The translations under genes and the position numbers were made by a program. Below are positions 34,582 to 45,607 of a stretch of 64,000 bases of DNA, piece by piece. Origin of the DNA: Leguminivora glycinivorella (taxonomy: Eukaryota; Arthropoda; Insecta; Lepidoptera; Tortricidae); NCBI RefSeq assembly GCF_023078275.1, contig NC_062983.1, forward strand, positions 6,255,001 to 6,319,000, in the 5' to 3' direction. The first letter of the stretch is position 1, and each line of letters starts with the position of its first letter. Under the pieces are notes generated by a model that worked only from the letters and a program-made list of their open reading frames with translations, did not search any database and was not told the origin of the DNA.

Positions 34582-35166
34582 AAAAAACCGGCCAAGTGCG
34601 AGTCGGGCTCGCGCACAAAGGGTTCCGTAGCAGCAAATATAATACAGTTAAATCAACCTATCTCAAAAACTATAAGAGATACTTTGATCAAACCAAAAAT
34701 CGTTGAAAGAGTTAATTAGCATGCATCACCTCTATTTTTTTAGAATTTTATACCCCGTAGTTATAAAAATAGAGGGGGGGGACATACTTTTTACGACTTT
34801 GAGAGCTGATATCTCAAAAACCGTTCACTTTAAGAAAAATGTTTTTTAGAAAACTTTATATCATTTTAAAAGACCTTTCCATTGATACCCCACACGGGTA
34901 TGTACATCGAAAAAAAATTTTCATCCCTCAGTTACATGTATGGGGGCCCCACCCCCAATTCTTTTTTTTTACTATTTAGTGTCATAATTTTGTAGCGGTT
35001 CATACAACACATATTCCCATCAAATTTCATCACTGTAGTACTTATAGTTTCCGAGTAAATCGGCTGTGACAGACGGACAGACGGACAGACGGACAGACGG
35101 ACAGACGGACATGACGAAACTATAAGGGTTCCGTTTTTGCCATTTTGGCTACGGAACCCTAAAAAA
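34582..35166 (-). mobile_element. GGGTTCCGTA element (M), copy 2 (inverted)
   Basis: Reverse-complement twin of 11341-11935, including the (GTCC GTCT)n block (35067-35111) and the same interior words. The few differences are homopolymer lengths and a short change near 34633. Confidence 0.88.
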
Positions 35167-35320
35167 GTAGGTACCAAACAGGTACAGGTCAGGTACAGGT
35201 AGGTACAGGTCATTTTGGGGCACGGTAGTGCCAAGACTAGGGAAACGAAGCAAAAGGGCACTAGCTACCTTTGTTTAGGACAACAAAATTAAAAAATAAC
35301 TATTATAATTATAACCTTCA
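35167..35320. repeat. Small (GGTACAGGTCA)n tract
   Basis: AGGTACAGG words repeat at about 35180-35210, adjacent to the end of element M. Confidence 0.5.
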
Positions 35321-35321
35321 A

Positions 35322-35520
35322 ATATGCCGCGCCGTGGTCCCGGGTTCGAATTCCGGTAAGGGCATTTATTTGTGTGATGAGCACAGATATTTGTTTCTGA
35401 GTCATGGGTGTTTTCTATGTATATGAGTAATTTATATATTATATATATCGTTGTATGAGTACCCATGCTTTCTTGAGCTTACCGTGGGCCTCAGTCAATT
35501 TGTGTAAGAATGTTCTATAA
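35322..35520 (+). mobile_element. tRNA-derived SINE, 5'-truncated
   Basis: CCCGGGTTCGAATTCCGGTA contains a B box, followed by the body GATGAGCACAGATATTTGTT, a TATATATTATATATATCG tract, and GAGCTTACCGTGGGCCTCAG. I recognise this as a common lepidopteran SINE body. The A-box part is not recognisable. Confidence 0.75.
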
Positions 35521-35869
35521 ATAAGGGTGAACAGACACCTTATGTACAAATTCTTTCCATCATAGGCATAGAGGAATAAGTAAAGGAAAGATTGTAATTC
35601 CATACATCAGTAAATGCGAGTTGTGCGAGGTATAGTTATCTTATCTATCTAGCGACAATCACGCGTCAACTAGCGTAAATTATCAGTACTGCTACTTGTC
35701 AATAGATGTCGCGACGAACGAAGAGCCTAATTTTGAGCTAATATTACAATAGTATAAATCAGTATACTGTTTTTAATTCCTTCTGCTTATAATATAAGTT
35801 GTAAACTGTTCTAATATTACATTTTTGGCAGACGAGACACTATTGACACCTAGTATCGAGTAGTGGTAC
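35521..35869. other. No gene recognised
   Basis: TATCTAGCGACAATCAC at about 35650 has an exact inverted match at about 36490 (see findings). Confidence 0.4.
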
Positions 35870-36515
35870 GAGCAACTCAATAAGCTGGATCGTATTCAGA
35901 ACGTCTGTATACGTTTCATTTTTGGTTTGCGCAAATTCGATCATGTGTCTAGCTTTCGATCGCAGCTGAAGTGGCTCCCCATTCGTCGCAGACGTAACCT
36001 TCATATAGTTTCTCTCCTTTATAATATACTGTTTAACCCTTCAACTCCTCGCTATCTCAAAGACCGCTTTAGTTTTGTTCAATCTATCAGATCTTCCCGA
36101 AATTATCTTCTTAAAGTCCCGTCATCTTCTTCTAAATTCTTCAACGATTCCTTTACTTTCCAGGCAGTTCGGTTGTGGAACTCATTACCTATTGACATAA
36201 GGCATGCTAAGTCTCTTCACATCTTTAAAAGTCAAGTAAAAGAGCATTATTTATCTATTCCATAATACAATATTTATTGATGGTCCTGTTTCATTTTCCT
36301 TTATCGCTATTGGCCGCATTGTTTTTGTTCTATGTACATGCGTAGCTGTGTTGTTATAGTATTTATATATGTACGGTATATTTAGGTTTATTTTAATTCC
36401 TATTTATGTATGTTTATTAGTATTAAGATTATTTGACGTTTTCTATCACTCACTGCATCACTTACTCAAATCAGTTGTTTTTTTGTGTGATTGTCGCTAG
36501 ATATCACTATAACTA
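35870..36515 (+). pseudogene. CR1/Jockey-type LINE: RT C-terminus and 3' UTR
   Basis: An open frame from 35870 to 36265 reads EQLNKLDRIQNVCIRFIFGL, then RSQLKWLPIRRRR, LWNSLPIDIR and a stop. This is the thumb-distal C-terminal region seen in insect CR1/Jockey-like reverse transcriptases. The catalytic part is absent (5' truncation before 35870). 36266-36515 is an AT-rich 3' UTR, interrupted by another LINE. Confidence 0.85.
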
Positions 36516-36899
36516 AAATAAAAAAATAAATAAAAAAAGCTTTATTTGTTCCACACATACTTAAAACATAAATGAGAAATAATTGGCAATAAGAGAAAAA
36601 ATAAAATTAACTTAAAATAAATATGTGGGCCCCTTTCGGGTAAAAGCCTCCCCCAAGGAATTCCACTCCTCTCTGCCTTGAGCTGTCTCTGTCCATTTTG
36701 GACCTGCCGTTGCCACTAATTCGTCCGACCATCTCCCACGTGGACGGCCTCTGCCTCTTGAGCCCAGTGGCCCAGGCCACTTTACACTTCGTATGGTCCA
36801 TCTGTCGTCACTGTATCTGGCAACGTGTCCTGCCCATTTCCACTTCCTTTCGAGTGAGAATGTTAAGGCATCTGTAATATTTGTTTTTCTTGATTGATG
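36516..36899 (-). mobile_element. Nested antisense LINE 3' end with 12-bp target duplication
   Basis: TCACTATAACTA at 36504-36515 and 36900-36911 brackets the insert. On the minus strand it encodes pieces of RKWKWAGHVARYSDDRW, RGRPRGRWSDEL and REEWNSLGEAF. These form the conserved C-terminus of a lepidopteran endonuclease/RT LINE, spread over shifted frames, with AATAAAGC and an A/T tail at the left edge. Confidence 0.85.
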
Positions 36900-36911
36900 T
36901 CACTATAACTA

Positions 36912-37280
36912 TGCCTATACAAATAACTAGCGTTTATTGATGTATGGAGGTACAACTCTTCCCTTAGGTACTTATTCTTCTATGATTATATTTACGTAGT
37001 TATTGGTATCAATACTAGATTGAAAATTCGTAGTGCGCTGGCAACATTTGTTTGCGCCCGCGGCGAAGTTTTTGCGCGCTCGTCTCGCTTTCAACTCTCT
37101 CGCACAGTTGCATATGTCTATAATATACAGAGTGGGGCCTGTAACAAAGGCGAAGAATTGAACTGTAGGCTATTCTCCTTATACTGATCAACATTTGTTC
37201 AGTGACTTTTACTGATGTATGTGATTTTTACTGATGTTCAGTGACTTTTACTGATGTAGGTACTGTGATTGCATCCTAAT
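36912..37280. repeat. No gene; short tandem repeat at 37201-37258
   Basis: GTGACTTTTACTGATGT occurs three times with small variation at 37202-37257. The rest is unassigned. Confidence 0.55.
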
Positions 37281-37882
37281 TCGCCGTCAATAGAATTTGT
37301 GAACAATGTAAACAAAGCCTGTAGTCAAAATGTCTTTAATTTCCATTCTAACTCATCAGATACTGGCTAAACCATGTGTTATTTGACCAATTCATATCAC
37401 ATTATGATCCTCAACCTTTAAAATAATAAAATTGTGCTAGAATATTGATATTTTATAGAATGGTTTTTCACAATGCATTTAAAAAGATTTATTATTAGAA
37501 ATAAATACATACTACAAATTATACTATTAAAATTATACTAGACAGAAAACTAAAACTAAACCTATCTAAAAAATATAAATACCTAAAAGTCTAAACCCTG
37601 GCTTCTCGGCAAAGTGCTCATCACGCAGGCAGCATTCCCGCGCTGTATTGCAATTGCAATTCTTTGCGCGAGAAAGCTGCCGGCGCGAGGGTCACCTGTT
37701 GCTTCCCTTAACCGCTTCCCCAACTCCTTGAGAAGCCCACGCGCTCCTTTACCCCACGGTCCTAGTGTCTCGACGCCAAATGCTACGAACTCATAGTTGG
37801 CGCCGAGACAGCTATATTTGTTGGCCTTAAACCGCTCCCGTGATGGTTTGTTTACATTGTTGACAATTTCTATTGACGGCGA
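37281..37882. mobile_element. 602-bp segment with 36-bp TIRs
   Basis: TCGCCGTCAATAGAATTTGT at the left end and its inverse (two mismatches in 36 bp) at 37847-37882, both running to AATGTAAACAAA. The segment encloses an antisense LINE-type coding fragment. No target duplication recognised. Confidence 0.7.
37590..37830 (-). pseudogene. LINE-type coding fragment, antisense (GVETLGPWG family)
   Basis: On the minus strand: FGVETLGPWGKGARGLLKEL, then GDPRAGSFLAQRIAIAIQRG and NAACVMSTLP. I recognise this as the C-terminal signature of a reverse-transcriptase-bearing LINE found widely in invertebrates. A related, more decayed copy is at 47233-47425. Confidence 0.75.
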
Positions 37883-38365
37883 TTTTATGTAAATCTAATT
37901 TTTAGGTACCTACTTTTAGGTATATTTTTTTACTTACAGCAAAACCAAAAATAATTTCCTCCATCAGCAAAAACACAGCAATTTTAACAAAAAACTGAAT
38001 TTTCCTCTCCAGAATTCTAAGTGTAATTCCAAGCGAATCTCCGCAGTCCTAAACTTTAGTAAAAAGTTAAAAACCACACATTTACATAATGACTTTATAT
38101 TATGCCCCACGACCCGCCCGAATGTTAATGTTCCAATTTTTTATACTTTCCCAGTTTTATGCCATGGCATATAATTTTGAATTTAAATGCATAAGGTGTG
38201 TTGGGGTGATTCGGAGGTTGCGAAAATGCTACCTCATTCTGAGTACCTTATGCAATCCGATCCGGTAACAGAAGTTATATAACTACCTACATTCCTATTT
38301 ATTATTACGAACATTTTGAATTGAGACAGTATTCTGATTATAAGAAAGAAGTTGTGCACTGTGTT
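37883..38365. other. No gene recognised
   Basis: AT-rich. GCATAAGGTGTGTTGGGGTGA near 38190 resembles the ends of the 12070-12679 element. Confidence 0.4.
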
Positions 38366-38526
38366 CAGGGTGCATAGCCGAATGGCACAAACGCTCACGA
38401 AACGCTTACGACACGAAACGCTAGTAGATTTCTATCCTTATCGCTCTTGCGTATTGGCGCGACAGAGTCGGACTACGTTTCGTTTTCGTTTGGCGTCGGA
38501 GAAATACCATTCGGCTACGGGGCCTG
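38366..38526 (+). mobile_element. MITE family G, copy 3
   Basis: CAGGGTGCATAGCCGAATGG to CCATTCGGCTACGGGGCCTG, with the ATCGCTCTTGCGTATTGGCG core. The best-preserved copy in this window. Confidence 0.85.
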
Positions 38527-40193
38527 GTATCACAGTAAAAAAATATGTTGTTTTCAGTATAATTTTGCGCTTTAAATTAATGCCCCGGGCAAACGTAGAA
38601 TTAAAATAATATTAATATAAGCTGTATTCTGATATATATTTGCTGAATGTAAATTATACGAATGTAAATGAAAAATAGGTTAGAGTAGTTTATCGTCATT
38701 TGTATTAACAAAACATATAAAAATTCATTGCGGGTTACATTAAATAACTTACAATGTTATGAAGACGTTTCAAAGTCACTTTTCCTACTGTATTTAAACA
38801 ACAATCTGACTAAAATTATATAATTATTTGTTAAAAAATCAATGCGCTCCAAGCTGCCTCCAAGTGTCTCTGCCACAGTATTTACAGTAGCTACAATAAT
38901 AAAAATGTTCTTTATTTTACAACTTAAAAATGCCATGTACATATACTCATAACACAATAGGTAAAGACAGAAGTAACTCTAGATATTCTTATCGCAATAC
39001 TTGATGTCTCCCAGGCAACCTTTAGGTACTTTAATAAATATTAATTTAATGATCACGGAATAACCCCAACCCCCCTTACTTGCTATAATACCCGGGTCTC
39101 CGAAGCGTCACATTTTCCCGACACAGTAATTTGGCCCTTTGTATAATGGATAGGTCTGAAACGTGTACTTAATATCGCGGGGTGCTTTTGTTTCGTTATT
39201 GTACTCGGTAAGAACAATTCAGTCATCATTATATCTATTCTAATTTAAAAAATCTGTAATGGTGCTCACACACTGGGCTGTTATAAATGTTATATATAAC
39301 ACGGTGTGATAGGGGTGCTACACCATGTTATACACCGTGTTGTTATACACATTTACTCCTCGGCGACTTTCTACTTTTATGATTACTTATAAACGTAAAA
39401 GTTATATAAATGCCAAGTTTCGTGCTTTCTGCCAGACGGGGCCATACATTCATATTAATTCACTGTACACCCCGCACTACTAAAAGTTCCGTGGTTTTTG
39501 AGATACCTACTACCTAATAATTTTGATCTAGGTCATATCTTTGTTGGTAAAGATGTAAAATAATACGATCCAAGTAGGAAGAGTTTGAAATTGACATAGT
39601 TATTCACTTAATGCTGTTGAACTTACTTTTTAATCTAGCATTAGATGCATAGAAAAAAAATATTCACAACGTACCAGCTATCCTTACCAGTCCTTAAAAA
39701 GTGTCTAAGAAAACCCTGTCCGAAAAAAGAACCTACAGAATTAAACTGGTCCATATGTGAATGCTAATTATATTTTACATAACATCCTATAAGGATAACA
39801 TACCTACACCTACATCTGTACCGAAGGGAGTAAAACACAACCACATTCCGCCTTTGATTAAAGGCAAAATCGTGTTCCCTACCCTCCGTAAACTTCCAAT
39901 ACATAGACCTTATGTATTATAGACCCTGGAGGCGTAAATATTCATAAAATACGTTTACGACCTTGTAAAAGGCCACATAAAAATTTAGAGGCAAAAAGTA
40001 CCCTTTCTGTACTCTTGGGATGGGCGAAGTTCGTAATTGAATTTTTGCCTGGAGCCGCAAGGGCGTCCCTGCTTAATTTGGCTTATTCGAAAAAGGGTTT
40101 GGGAGGGCTGGCTAAGATATAGGCTGACGCGGGAAAGGCTAGAGACCGTACCTAGCTAACGTCGCAACCGCTTCGTAGCTATTAGCTTTCCTG
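38527..40193. other. No gene recognised; possible conserved non-coding patch
   Basis: No repeat identified. 39820-40130 looks single-copy and less AT-rich, with GTAAATATTCATAAAATACG, TTTACGACCTTGTAAAAGGC and CCACATAAAAATTTAG, words like those bound by posterior Hox/Caudal factors. Function is speculative. Confidence 0.35.
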
Positions 40194-40275
40194 GCAGGCA
40201 ATCCCGTCCCTATCGCACTTACAAATAGTGCGATAGGGACGGCCCGATGTTTTATCGTTTATCGCGCGACTATGC
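40194..40275. mobile_element. Hairpin MITE (15.6-kb family), half copy
   Basis: GGCAGGCAAT then the core CCGTCCCTATCGCACTTACA AATAGTGCGATAGGGACGG and the right arm TTTATCGTTTATCGCGCGAC. The left arm is deleted. Confidence 0.75.
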
Positions 40276-40620
40276 TATCGGTGCTAGTCTCTCTTCTGTT
40301 GTGACTCGACAGAGCCTGACAGCGTTTGATTAACGGTTGTCCTGTCGGATGGGCTGAGATCCTATATGGTCAACTTTGGTGGCAGTGATTTTGCAGCACA
40401 AAAATCTGGTGTTAAGTTTTTAATAATTGTAACAGCTTAATCAGGTGTATTTTGAAGACCAAAACTGAGTGAGAAATGGTGAAGCTCGACACGAGAATCT
40501 CATAATCAATCGTGACCGAATCTTTGCTGAGACACAGTGCTAAGATGCCACCTAAAGAAAACAAAGCAAAATGTCGATTCTGTTTGATTCTGATTAACTT
40601 AAAAACTTTAAAGTTACCTA
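40276..40620. other. No gene recognised
   Basis: No recognisable feature. Confidence 0.4.
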
Positions 40621-40626
40621 CTTGCC

Positions 40627-40697
40627 TCATCATCATCCTCCTTGTGTTATCCCGGCATTTGCCACGGCTCATGGGAGCCTGGGGTCCGCTTTGACAA
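40627..40697 (-). mobile_element. SINE 3' end, antisense
   Basis: CATCATCATCCTCC, TTATCCCGGCATTTGCCACG and GGAGCCTGGGGTCCGCTTTG are the inverted 3' end of the SINE at 53540-53853. Confidence 0.8.
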
Positions 40698-41270
40698 AGT
40701 AAAGTAAAGCTTTGTAAAGCGCTTTGGTAAAGTTACCTACTTGCCTACCAGTGCAAAATTGGTTGTCTCCCATGACTTGGCCCACCCGAAGGCACAATAT
40801 ATTGTTGTAATCAAAAAGAAATATTCCATTTTTTTGCAACGAAAGGGTTCGTCCTTTTTTCGAGCCTACGTGCTAAAATTTAATTCGTACCTTCCGGATT
40901 ATATGAAACGTTTGGGACCGCTCATTTTCAAAACAAACCTTAGGGTCTTTTATATACGTGACGATAAATAATGGGCCCGAAAAATAAAAATGCTTTTTTT
41001 GTTTAAAGTATTTAATGCGTTTTAGAGAAAGGTTTTTGAATATAAATGTGAAAGTAAGTGTTTTTGATTAGGCTTACCTCGTGCATGTTACAGGGTGATT
41101 TATGAGAGGTGATCAGTATTTTTAGAAAAATTAAGTAGATATTAATATAACGAAAAAGCTAGACATTTTTTTTATAGTGAAGCTGTGTTTTAGGTTCCGA
41201 AGTGTATAGCTATACTTAGTACTAACTGCTGTGTCTGCTTATGGGATGAAAGATTCACATTATTTTGCAG
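40698..41270. other. No gene recognised
   Basis: A 76-codon frame at 40741-40971 has no recognisable family. Not called. Confidence 0.4.
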
Positions 41271-41271
41271 G

Positions 41272-41420
41272 GCCATATGTACTGATAAACGTTGGTTGTA
41301 CGTTACACTTGCGACAAAGAAGTTCATGACTCGTGTCGGTTTAAAACACTCCCTTCAGTCGTGTTTTAATTTGTGGCCACTGTTTAGAACTTCCTCTTTT
41401 TCGCACTTGTATTGTAGGAA
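41272..41420 (+). repeat. Repeat C, diverged fragment
   Basis: CATATGTACTGATAAACGTT, CATGACTCGTGTCGGTTTAA and CAGTCGTGTTTTAATT preserve the order of the 13.2-kb copy. Confidence 0.65.
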
Positions 41421-42525
41421 TACGAAGTCTAGATTTTGGTTTAGTGTATAAAAAGGAAAAAAAAACATAAATAAATAATGCCTATCAACTGATGGTTGTA
41501 TTGTATCTTGTATCTGAGTTGTTTGAGTCAAGCCTTTGTTGAAAGAGGAAGAGGGGGTAACTTGATACTGCATGTCGTTCGTAATAAGTTCTGTTTACTT
41601 CTACCACGGGGGTTGGGTAGCAGGTCCGATTTTTAATAAAGTAAGGCGTGCATTGCGTATAGCTGAAACATAATTACATTAAATAAAGTTAGTTATAAAT
41701 AGTAGCGGATTAAATAATAAATCAATTAAATCTGCCGTAGATCTTTTTAAGATGTGATCGGAACAACATTTTTTTTTAATGCTGACTGTTCTTATAATAC
41801 TTAGTATTATTTAAGATTGTAAAATATTCATTTAATTTTTTCTCGAATATTGGTTTTATCCTTAGGTTTTTTTATCAAATGATAAATTTATTCATAAATA
41901 TGTGAGTAACTAGTATTTTTACGAACTAATAATTTTGTCACTTTACGAACTAAAGTGACAAAATTAAATTTAAACTTGCACACCTCATGACCTCACTCAT
42001 TCAACTGCTTCTAATATTGAGTAAATATATATATATATGTTAACATATATAAGGGTAATACAACATCCGAACCACATGTGTTATTCAGATTATTTTTCAC
42101 ATAAAACCATAAAAAAATCTTATATCATACACACAAAACGACCCGGCTCAAAATCTGTCTGCCTGCTTTCTGTCCCTCGTCCACTCTAACTTGAGCTTTC
42201 CCCCCTTCGAGTTGTAGTAGAAAATACAAAGAGGCTGCGGACCGGGGAGGTCAGGGTAAGTTGGTACACCGGGTAGCGTCGTATGACAGATGATTATCTA
42301 CGAACGTCAAAGTGAATAATTGGGCTGGAGGAACGCCCTACCCTTTTGAAGAATACGCTTATTTCGCGAGTTTTTTGGAAGGCTTGTTTATATAACATAG
42401 TTTTACATAGGTAGGTATCACGCGACGATGATGATATAGGTAGGTTCATGAATGAATTTGAAACATTTTATGTTATTTGAGCTTAAAATTAGAAGCCTAG
42501 TCGTAAGACAACTGATAAACTAAAA
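41421..42525. other. No gene recognised
   Basis: Mostly AT-rich. 42120-42380 is GC-richer and unassigned. Confidence 0.4.
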
Positions 42526-42528
42526 ATA

Positions 42529-42553
42529 TTCTATTCTATTCTATTCTATTCTA
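42529..42553. repeat. (ATTCT)n microsatellite
   Basis: About five units of ATTCT. Confidence 0.85.
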
Positions 42554-42589
42554 AACTTGAGGTACAATTTAATACCGCATTGAGATGAT

Positions 42590-42765
42590 CCATACTAATT
42601 ATAAAAGGGAAAGTGTGTGTGTCTGTTTGTTTGTCCGTCTTTCACGGCCGAACGGAGCGACGATTTGACGTGATTTTTAAGTGGAGGTAGTTGAAGGGAT
42701 GGAGAGTGACATAGGCTACTTTTTGTCTCTTTCTAACGCGTGCGAAGCCGCGGGCAAAAACTAGT
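42590..42765 (+). mobile_element. Element L, copy
   Basis: CCATACTAATTATAAAAGGG start and GCGGGCAAAAACTAGT end, with the full core. Near full length. Confidence 0.85.
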
Positions 42766-43697
42766 TCTTCATAAAAATCAAATTAACATGGTGACTCTTT
42801 GGATACGTAAGTAATTTCTTTAAACCATCGTCTTCATGAGAAAATCACACATTTTTTGACAACTTATTCAAAGTTCACATAAGTAAAGATAACAAAAGTG
42901 TCTCTTCCAGTCATTGTTGGACCATTTAGTATCCAACAATGAACCACAAATTGTGTTACAGTTTCGTAATGTATTAGATACGACGTTTGACGATCGTCTT
43001 GGATACACGCATCTCACGCACGATTTTCAGGTAAGGAGATACAGGAGGGGTCAATTCTCCATACAAACGCTCTCGACTATTTCCTCCCTGGTTTTTGAAG
43101 ATAGAGCAATGTTTTTTTCAACACAGATTATTGGTATTTTTATCTTTGGCGGACTGTTTTGATTTTTTTGATATTCTTATTTTTAAAGACGACCATCAAA
43201 AATTTCCAAAAACGGCCTTATTGATTATGGCGCAAAAAAAGGTGTGGTATTCATAATTGGTAACAATTAGCCAAAAAAATAAACGGTCCGACACAGATTT
43301 TTCTCATGTCTCTCTCGATGTCGTTACAATTGATTAAGTTTTGAAGGAGGAAACAGTCGAGATCGGAACCTTGATTTTAAAGATTTTTGCCCAATATCTT
43401 TTAACTGAGTTGTTCTGAATGGACATTTTTTTTTCTCCATAAATCTAGTTAATAATACTAGTATATTTAACAAAAATTCCCAAATTGAAAGGGGGGCTCC
43501 TTTCCATTTTAGCATTTTCGCTCCTGTATCGTCTTATATCAGCGCAAGCTAGTATTATAGTGTAGCTTACTATCCAAGCTTGAAAACCAGCCTCGTGTAT
43601 TATCCCACAGAGTTGAAGATCGTATCAAAATATAATTGACATCGTAACATGTTATGAAGTTTGAATCAAGCTCCAAAAGTCCAAATCAGTGGTCGTA
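42766..43697. other. No gene recognised
   Basis: An 82-codon frame at 42914-43162 shows no family resemblance. CGCAAGCTAGTATTATAG near 43542 may be a fragment of element L. Confidence 0.4.
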
Positions 43698-43808
43698 CTG
43701 ACCCTTTAGTACAACTTGCCCCTTCGCGCGCGAGTCCATACATCAAGCGCGACTTCAAGTTATGCACTCGCGCGCGACAAGGCAAGTTGTGCTAGAGGGG
43801 CAGGTCGT
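43698..43808. mobile_element. 111-bp MITE with CpG-rich arms
   Basis: GTACAACTTGCCCCTTCGCG and inverted GCACAACTTGCCTTGTCGCG form ~36-bp arms, each with a CGCGCGCGAGT inner word, around a short CATACATCAAGCGCGAC loop. Non-coding. Confidence 0.75.
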
Positions 43809-44793
43809 AATTGTATTAGCACTTTGGATATCTAATTTGTTAGCGATTTCTCAACCATGTTAAAATGTCTTATGTGACGTATCTGGAGGACTGACCAAGA
43901 TAAAAATCGTAGCCCGTGGACATAAAATGTCAATGAAAAGCATCGAAACGTAAATTATATACTTGATTGTATGGAACGATATTTTTCGTTTTATTTTATT
44001 TAGGTAGGTAACATCATTTAGATGTTGTGTATACCTACTTGATGTAAAGGAACTTTATGTGCTTTTAGGGACATACATGTATACATACATTATTATCGAA
44101 TAATTTTAATATTCCCCTAGGCTAGGCTCCCTTCGTATCATAATTTTATATTTAAAACAATAACAAACAACTAAAAAAAATGCGCACGTACATAATCTAA
44201 TCACACATTTTGCCTTTGAATTCTCCCCACAATCAAAAAATAATGAATTCCACATCAAACCCGCTTGACCAAGATAAAAAGCGTGTTTTCAAAACAAACA
44301 ACTAGACCCTCGGAAAATTAAAATCTCTTATTAACGTACTCAAAAGCTCTCCCCTATATATTTGAAACCACCAAATTATACGTCAAAGGCTCAAGAAAAT
44401 GTGGGTGAAAAATCGTCCCCCTTCCCCCCTCCTGGGGGTAGAGTACGCATGTGCGTGTTTGAGAACGCCCCCCCGTGTATTACCTAAACGCCGACCATTT
44501 TGTTTTTGTGGAGTCTCTTTTTTTAGCTAGTGTGGACTTTAGGTAGATTATGTGGGAGTTATCATCGATTTTTTTTTTTCTAGGTATGTTGCGGTGTCGA
44601 AACAAATAGTTTTTTTTGGCATTTAAGAACTTCAACTTATACCTATCTCTAACGAACATATGATACTTACTTGGATTTTTCTTGGTACACATTTTTTTAT
44701 TAATGAAGTAATTAATAAAATAGTACTTATCAAATATTACATTACTCATTAAATAACTGTTTCATAACTTTACATTAAATGTAAAAGTAGTAC
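43809..44793. other. No gene recognised
   Basis: No repeat identified. C-rich runs near 44416-44475. Confidence 0.4.
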
Positions 44794-44880
44794 GAGTAAA
44801 ATCGCTGTCTTGACTTTTATTTAGCGTCCATCAGTTGTATACTGAATCGCTAGTCCAGCTGAGCTATCAAGACAGACTGC
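44794..44880 (-). repeat. tRNA-derived SINE fragment, antisense
   Basis: The minus strand has TCTTGATAGCTCAGCTGGAC TAGCGATTCAG, a good A box region, then GATGGACGC; the B box is lost (GCTAAATAAAAGTC). AAGACAGCGATTTT follows, as in lepidopteran SINEs of this type. Confidence 0.6.
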
Positions 44881-45099
44881 ACAGCCATCGATTTTTTCTA
44901 CCATACGAGTATATATGGAGGCAACCCAGTGACTTATAGTGAGCCAACCTAGCGACAGAGCGACATCTACTGTAACACCGTTGCACTTCTTAAGAGGGCT
45001 TTCATGTCAAAAATTGTGAAATCGCAACCAAGCGCTGAATTATACCGTGTGTAGTATTAAATTAAACAGCTTTGCGAGTAGTTTACAAATATATAACAT

Positions 45100-45281
45100 A
45101 CTAGTTTTTGCCCGCGGCTTCAGAAAAGTGTGTGTGTCTGTTTGTTTGTCCGTCTTTCACGGCAAAACGGAGCAACGAATTGACGTGATTTTTTAAATGC
45201 AGTTAATTGAAGGGATTTAAAGTGACATAGGCTACATTTTGTCTCTTTCTAACGCGAGCGAAGCCGCGGGCAAAAGCTAGT
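45100..45281 (+). mobile_element. Element L, copy with an inverted terminus at its 5' end
   Basis: The first 22 bp (ACTAGTTTTTGCCCGCGGCT) are the inverse of the element's normal 3' end. Then the core starts at GTGTGTGTGTCTGTTTGTTT and finishes with GCGGGCAAAAGCTAGT. The usual CCATACTAATATT start is missing. Confidence 0.8.
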
Positions 45282-45607
45282 AACAAATAAAAACACGCAA
45301 AAATATTTGGGGAAAATATGATTTTGGCCACTTCCAGGCAGCGAGACAGCACCATCTAGTTTTAAGCCTAAAAGGCGCATACATGTCAATAACGATTTAA
45401 TTATTTAATTTTCATACAATTTACTAAGTACCTACAAGAATATACCTTCCTACTCTTGCTCGTACTTACGAGTAGTAATTGTTCTACAAAGTCGTTCCTC
45501 GCGTTAAACAGGCCAGATTTGCCAAGAAGAATGGTCGTTGTGATAAGATATTTCGTGAGCCCGTAAATTCCGAGCACGGCCCGAAAATGGGCATTTTCAT
45601 GCGAATA
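45282..45607. other. No gene recognised
   Basis: The 130-codon minus-strand frame across 45401-45793 is a by-product of the CpG-rich MITE next to it and has no family. Confidence 0.5.

Noticed and set aside
34932..35261. 109-codon minus-strand frame and its 79-codon twin at 11333-11572
   Set aside because: Translation of the microsatellite-bearing element M (SVRLSVCPSVRLS pattern). The frame runs through TCCG/TCTG repeats.
40741..40971. 76-codon plus-strand frame
   Set aside because: Plausible composition but no known family, and no conserved neighbours. Not enough to call a gene.
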